Source of the DNA: an uncultured Muribaculaceae bacterium
GTDB taxonomy: Bacteria > Bacteroidota > Bacteroidia > Bacteroidales > Muribaculaceae
Length of the DNA: 64,000 nt
NCBI GenBank assembly: GCA_910587185.1
Contig: CAJULY010000001.1
Location: 1 to 64,000, forward strand
Reading direction: 5' to 3'
Position numbers and translations under genes: made by a program. The first letter of the stretch is position 1. Each line of letters starts with the position of its first letter. This document shows positions 60,089 to 64,000 of the stretch, piece after piece. Below the pieces are notes generated by a model. It did no database searches, was not told the origin of the DNA, and saw only the letters and a program-made list of their open reading frames with translations.

Positions 60089-62122
60089 TCAGGAGAGGAT
60101 TCCGTCGCGACGCAGCAATGCCTCAATTTGGGGTTCATGTCCGCGGAATCGACGGTAAAGGAGAGCCGGATTCTCCGTGCCTCCCTTTTCGAGTATATTT
60201 TTTCTGAAGGACAAAGCGGTAGCGGAATCGAACAATCCGGCCTCCTCGAATTTTGAAAATGCATCGGCATCGAGAACTTCCGCCCATTTATAGCTGTAAT
60301 ATCCCGCTGCATAACCTCCGCTGAAAATGTGGCTGAACTGAGGCGAGACAAGCGCTCCTTCAACCGGTTCGAATATTCTCACCGATTTACCGGCCTCGTT
60401 CTCAAAGGCAGCCACATCTTTAACCGGCGCCTTTATGGAATGCCAGGCCATATCGACCAGTCCGAAATTGAGCTGCCGCATGCAGCTGTAGGCAGCGCCG
60501 AAGCGTGCCGAGTTGACCATCCTTGCCACGAATTCAGCCGGGATAGGTTCACCGGTCTGATAGTGACGGGCAAAACTGTCAAGGAATTCCTTGCAGTGGA
60601 GGAAGTTTTCGTTAAACTGCGAAGGAAGTTCCACAAAGTCACGGCGCACATTCGTGCCTGACAGCGACGCATAACGCGTATTCGCTAAAAGGCCGTGCAG
60701 AGCGTGGCCGAATTCGTGAAGAAAAGTTGATACCTCCATCGGTGTCAGCAAGGAAGGCTTGGAGGGTGTCGGTTTTGTGAAATTCATCACAAGAGAGACA
60801 TGTGGCCGGGAAACAGTTCCGTCAGGTTCCGTCCACTCGCCTTTGAAATCCGTCATCCACGCTCCGGGGCGTTTTGACACTCTCGGGAAGAAATCAGTGT
60901 AAAGCAACCCCAGATAAGAACCATCGGAATCATGCACCTCAAAGACTTTCACATCAGGATGATAGACTTCGACGCCGTGGGCTTCCACGAATGTGATGCC
61001 ATATAGTCGTGTGGCAAGTCCGAAGACTCCTTCGATAACATTCTCAAGCTTGAAATAGGGCCGCAACGCCTCTTCATCATAGGAATACTCCTTTTCCTTC
61101 AGCTTGTTGGCAAAATAGCTGTAATCCCAAGGTTTCAAGGTAAATCCCTCTCCTGCAACCGATTCAGCGAAAGTCTGAAGATTCTCCATTTCTTTTTCAA
61201 GAGCCGGACGATAGGCATCACGCAGAGAATACAAAAGTCCATAGACATTTTCAGGAGAGCCCGCCATAGTGTGCTCGAGAACAAAGTCGGCAAAAGTCTC
61301 GCGTCCGAGCAACCGGGCCATTTTCAGGCGAAGCTCTGTAAGCTCTGTAATGATACCGGTGTTGGAATACTCCCCCGACATATTTCTGCCCGAATAGAGC
61401 CGAAACATCTTCTCTCTCAGATCGCGACGCGAGGAATATTTCATGAAAGCCATATATACCGGCTGATCAAGAGTAAACAGATATTCACCGGGCCGTCCTT
61501 TTTCTTCGGCGGCATGTGCGGCCGATTCGACGACATCCTCCGGCAATCCTTCGAGATCATCGGAAGAGAGCCATATCTCATAAGTATTCAGCTCTTTCAG
61601 CACATTCTGACCGAATATCGTGGTGAGTTCGCTGATTCTCGCGGAAATTTTTCTGAATTCCTCCTTCTCTTCTTCGTTCAAGAGTGCGCCGCTTCGAGCA
61701 AAACCATTGTAGGTTTCTTCAAGAAGCATTTCATCCTCCGGATCGAGCGACAGGGAATCGCGGCTGTCATAGACCGATTTTATTCTCTCCCATAACTTCT
61801 CGTTGAGGGAGACTGAAGTCGAATATTCACTCAGCAACGGTGATGCTTCGAGTGATATCTCCATCATTGCATCATCGGCATTCGCGGACAGCAACGGATA
61901 GAAAACATTCAGCACTCTGTCAAGATCGCTGCCTGATCTTTCAAGAGCTACAATCGTATTGTCAAACGTCGGTTTCTCCGGATTTGACGTGATGGCGTCT
62001 ATCTCATCAAGCGCTTTTCCAATTGCCTCACGTATCGCAGGCATATAGTGTTCATTTCGGATCGCGCCGAAAGGCACGGCACCGAACCGTGTTTCAAATT
62101 TTTGTTCAAAAGGATTATTCAT
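60089..62122 (-). CDS. M3-family metallopeptidase (oligopeptidase A/Dcp type)
   Basis: The 677-aa protein has the zinc motif HEFGHALHG near residue 460 with the downstream family pattern (ELPSQFNENFLHCKEF near 490, the third ligand Glu). The N-terminal helical half is typical (NPFEQKFETRFGAVPF at the start). No signal peptide is seen, so it is cytoplasmic and degrades short peptides. Its start overlaps the TPR gene stop by 4 bp. Confidence 0.92.
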   Translation of the reverse strand: MNNPFEQKFETRFGAVPFGAIRNEHYMPAIREAIGKALDEIDAITSNPEKPTFDNTIVALERSGSDLDRVLNVFYPLLSANADDAMMEISLEASPLLSEYSTSVSLNEKLWERIKSVYDSRDSLSLDPEDEMLLEETYNGFARSGALLNEEEKEEFRKISARISELTTIFGQNVLKELNTYEIWLSSDDLEGLPEDVVESAAHAAEEKGRPGEYLFTLDQPVYMAFMKYSSRRDLREKMFRLYSGRNMSGEYSNTGIITELTELRLKMARLLGRETFADFVLEHTMAGSPENVYGLLYSLRDAYRPALEKEMENLQTFAESVAGEGFTLKPWDYSYFANKLKEKEYSYDEEALRPYFKLENVIEGVFGLATRLYGITFVEAHGVEVYHPDVKVFEVHDSDGSYLGLLYTDFFPRVSKRPGAWMTDFKGEWTEPDGTVSRPHVSLVMNFTKPTPSKPSLLTPMEVSTFLHEFGHALHGLLANTRYASLSGTNVRRDFVELPSQFNENFLHCKEFLDSFARHYQTGEPIPAEFVARMVNSARFGAAYSCMRQLNFGLVDMAWHSIKAPVKDVAAFENEAGKSVRIFEPVEGALVSPQFSHIFSGGYAAGYYSYKWAEVLDADAFSKFEEAGLFDSATALSFRKNILEKGGTENPALLYRRFRGHEPQIEALLRRDGILS

Positions 62123-64000
62123 GATTCTAAAGGATATTGTGCAGCGTCAATTACAAGAGCAAGCATGGTAGGATCAATCTTCGCACGGCGAAGAAACTCC
62201 ATATCCGCCGCGACCGCACCATCAAGGGCAGCCACATCGTTTCCATGCTCTGAAAGAAATTTCCCGTAAGCTCTGGCTGCCTCCCGAAAATTACCGCGTG
62301 CCAGATGCAGATGACCAAGATTCAGCCAGTCGGCGGCTGTGGGATTGTTGGAAAGTATTTTTTCATAATATTTTGCCGCCCGCTCGTAATCGCCTTCGAC
62401 AAAGGAACACCATGCAATCGGGCGCCAGGACTTTTCTCCCGCGGCGTCAAGATACTCGACCTTGTAATAACATTTCAAAGCCATGTCGTAGCGACCGAGG
62501 GCAAGATATATATGACCGAGATTCAGGGCGAGCCCAAGATCCTCAGGAGCTGCCTCGGCAAGTTTTTCATAATAAGGCAGCGCCTCCTCATGCCGTCCGA
62601 GGAGTTTCAGGCATTGTGCTATCCTTCGTTGCAGCCAGCGGCCACCCGAAGCAAGCAACTCGCTCTTTCTGTAATACTCGAGTGCTTTTTCTGTATCACC
62701 GAGACGCTGGTAGCAGTAACCGATTTTCTGCAACAAAGCGTTCGACGGATTTTTCCCTGATTGGAGAAGACGGAATATATCCAACGCTTCCGCGAAATAT
62801 CCGCGTTTGAAATAAAACTCACCTACGGCGTCAAGAGCCATAGTATCGGAAATATCCTCTCCAAGCATTTCTACAGCCGCCAGATTGATAGGGGTCGAGA
62901 ACGGATTGGAGAATTCGGCTTTACGGCGATAAAGCGTAAAGAATCTATAGAGATCGTGAATGAAATGATTGGCCATATTGCTGCGGGAAGTCAGCTCGGG
63001 ATTGAGCATGGAGTTACGCAGTTCGGCCACATTTATGTTCTGCATTCTGAACTGGTCAATCATCATGCGGCGGCTTGATGAGGGAATACGTTCGAGAGAG
63101 AACACCATCGAATACTTGTCGCTGTCGCAGATAAGCGGCGCGAGATCTATAATCTCACCGAGATCATCGGCACTGTCATCAAGAATCGCCGTAACATCCG
63201 TCTGATCGGTAAAGAAGGGCAGGAACCAATTATCGAGACGGTTGAAGAATGGAAACTGCTTGAGACTTTTGAAAGTGCTTAACATGACATCTCCGCCTTC
63301 GGTCTGCAGATCATTAAGCTCCTTCAGCTTATCGGTTATTCCGGATTTTTCAAGAAGTTCCTCCCATTCCGGATTATCCTCGAGTGCCGAGGGGTCTTCA
63401 ATATTATCCAGATCCTTGAACTTTTTGAAAATTTCCGGCCGTAGTTTCATCATTTCCGGAATGACCTCTTCGGTCATAGTGCGTGATATACGGTCGGTGT
63501 CACGTGTACGGACCAGATTCAGGAAAGCCATCTTGAGATCCTCATGCCAGCCACGGTGTTCCCTGACAGTTTCCATAACCTTGCGGAAAGCATGGCCGGA
63601 AATAGAGGAACGCTGCATCCATATCGAGAGGACAAGCGCCACAAGGGCCTTGACCTCAAGACGGTTTTCCTGTGAAAGATACGCACGGGCAAGGATAATC
63701 ATGCGTTTTTCATCGTAAAATGCCATGGCGCCGAGCATCACCGCGCAAAGAATATGCTCGCGAAACTCAACGCGGATATTCCTGTCGGTGATAAAGTCGA
63801 GAATTGCGTCAGCCTCATCGGTTGACAGCGGATGAGTGACCCAGACAAGCTCGAAAATGTGACGGCGGATATCATCATGCTCTTTTTTCAGAGCGTTGAG
63901 AGCGGGAGTAGCGGAAGAATAATCGGAAAGCATGGCCATTGCCAGACGTCCTGATACTTCCCTGTAATCGCCGATCAAGGAGATGAGTGAAGACGCGGGC
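62119..64000 (-). CDS. TPR-repeat protein, 5' end outside the window
   Basis: The frame is open to the right edge (residues SSLISLIGDYR precede the first internal start), so the gene is cut at its N-terminus. The first 330 visible residues are helical and acidic (NIEDPSALEDNPEWEELLEK). Residues from about 395 form TPR units (LLQKIGYCYQRLGDTEKALE, LNLGHIYLALGRYDMALKCY, WLNLGHLHLARGNFREAARA). It is co-translated with the M3 peptidase. Scaffold role likely; partner unknown. Confidence 0.8.
   Translation of the reverse strand, partial: PASSLISLIGDYREVSGRLAMAMLSDYSSATPALNALKKEHDDIRRHIFELVWVTHPLSTDEADAILDFITDRNIRVEFREHILCAVMLGAMAFYDEKRMIILARAYLSQENRLEVKALVALVLSIWMQRSSISGHAFRKVMETVREHRGWHEDLKMAFLNLVRTRDTDRISRTMTEEVIPEMMKLRPEIFKKFKDLDNIEDPSALEDNPEWEELLEKSGITDKLKELNDLQTEGGDVMLSTFKSLKQFPFFNRLDNWFLPFFTDQTDVTAILDDSADDLGEIIDLAPLICDSDKYSMVFSLERIPSSSRRMMIDQFRMQNINVAELRNSMLNPELTSRSNMANHFIHDLYRFFTLYRRKAEFSNPFSTPINLAAVEMLGEDISDTMALDAVGEFYFKRGYFAEALDIFRLLQSGKNPSNALLQKIGYCYQRLGDTEKALEYYRKSELLASGGRWLQRRIAQCLKLLGRHEEALPYYEKLAEAAPEDLGLALNLGHIYLALGRYDMALKCYYKVEYLDAAGEKSWRPIAWCSFVEGDYERAAKYYEKILSNNPTAADWLNLGHLHLARGNFREAARAYGKFLSEHGNDVAALDGAVAADMEFLRRAKIDPTMLALVIDAAQYPLES

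Overview
The window is chromosomal DNA from a Bacteroidales bacterium. Nearly every transcription unit carries the Bacteroidetes -7 element TAnnTTTG. LpxC is fused to FabZ, a two-gene MlaEF-type ABC transporter is present, and several exported proteins have C-terminal tails like those of type IX secretion cargo. The overall gene set suggests the Muribaculaceae or a near relative; that is an inference, not a measurement.

Region 1 (1 to about 24.2 kb) is an accessory island centred on RNA repair. It holds two different RtcB RNA ligases, one overlapping the release-factor homologue PrfH (the ribosome decoding-centre repair pair). It also holds a DEDDh exonuclease, a calcineurin-like phosphoesterase, a HAD phosphatase of the Swiss-Army-Knife RNA-repair type (now frameshifted), an AAA ATPase, an ABC-type ATPase, a PD-(D/E)XK protein, a broken DnaB-type ATPase, a divergent FtsZ homologue next to a small membrane protein, and a DUF262/DUF1524 GmrSD-like pair. 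Three intact WYL-domain regulators and one WYL remnant are interspersed. The main new observation is a shared promoter design. Eight promoters in the island carry an inverted repeat of 6 bp, 7 bp spacer, 6 bp, placed 9 bp (once 10 bp) upstream of the -7 box. The arms are TGTATC/GATACA, TGCGCA/TGCGCA or TCGGMA/TTCCGA, which suggests several WYL proteins reading operators of one geometry. Two structured RNAs are also proposed: one on the minus strand near 11.7-11.9 kb with its own consensus promoter, and a GC-rich three-way junction in the leader of the second rtcB. The left edge has a large palindrome, a consensus promoter, a segment resembling a tRNA-Ser 3' end and a terminator, and could be an attachment region.

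Region 2 (24.4-34.2 kb) is envelope and redox accessory DNA. It contains an exported alpha/beta hydrolase, two exported flavodoxins, an exported carboxymuconolactone decarboxylase/cupin protein, a truncated and an intact AraC regulator, a porin with a small membrane protein upstream, and an ECF sigma operon with an anti-sigma-like protein, a Spy-like protein and an exported esterase.

Region 3 (34.5-64 kb) is mostly housekeeping DNA: trmN6, a CPBP protease, the lipid A genes lpxD-lpxC/fabZ-lpxA, cvfB, rsmG with an MBL hydrolase, glnS with a TPR protein, an ABC-F ATPase, mlaE-mlaF, an EF-G paralogue lacking the catalytic histidine, lon, a biotin-dependent (de)carboxylase subunit preceded by a 14-4-14 perfect palindrome on its promoter, rpmE2, an HxlR remnant, an M3 peptidase and a TPR protein that runs off the right edge.
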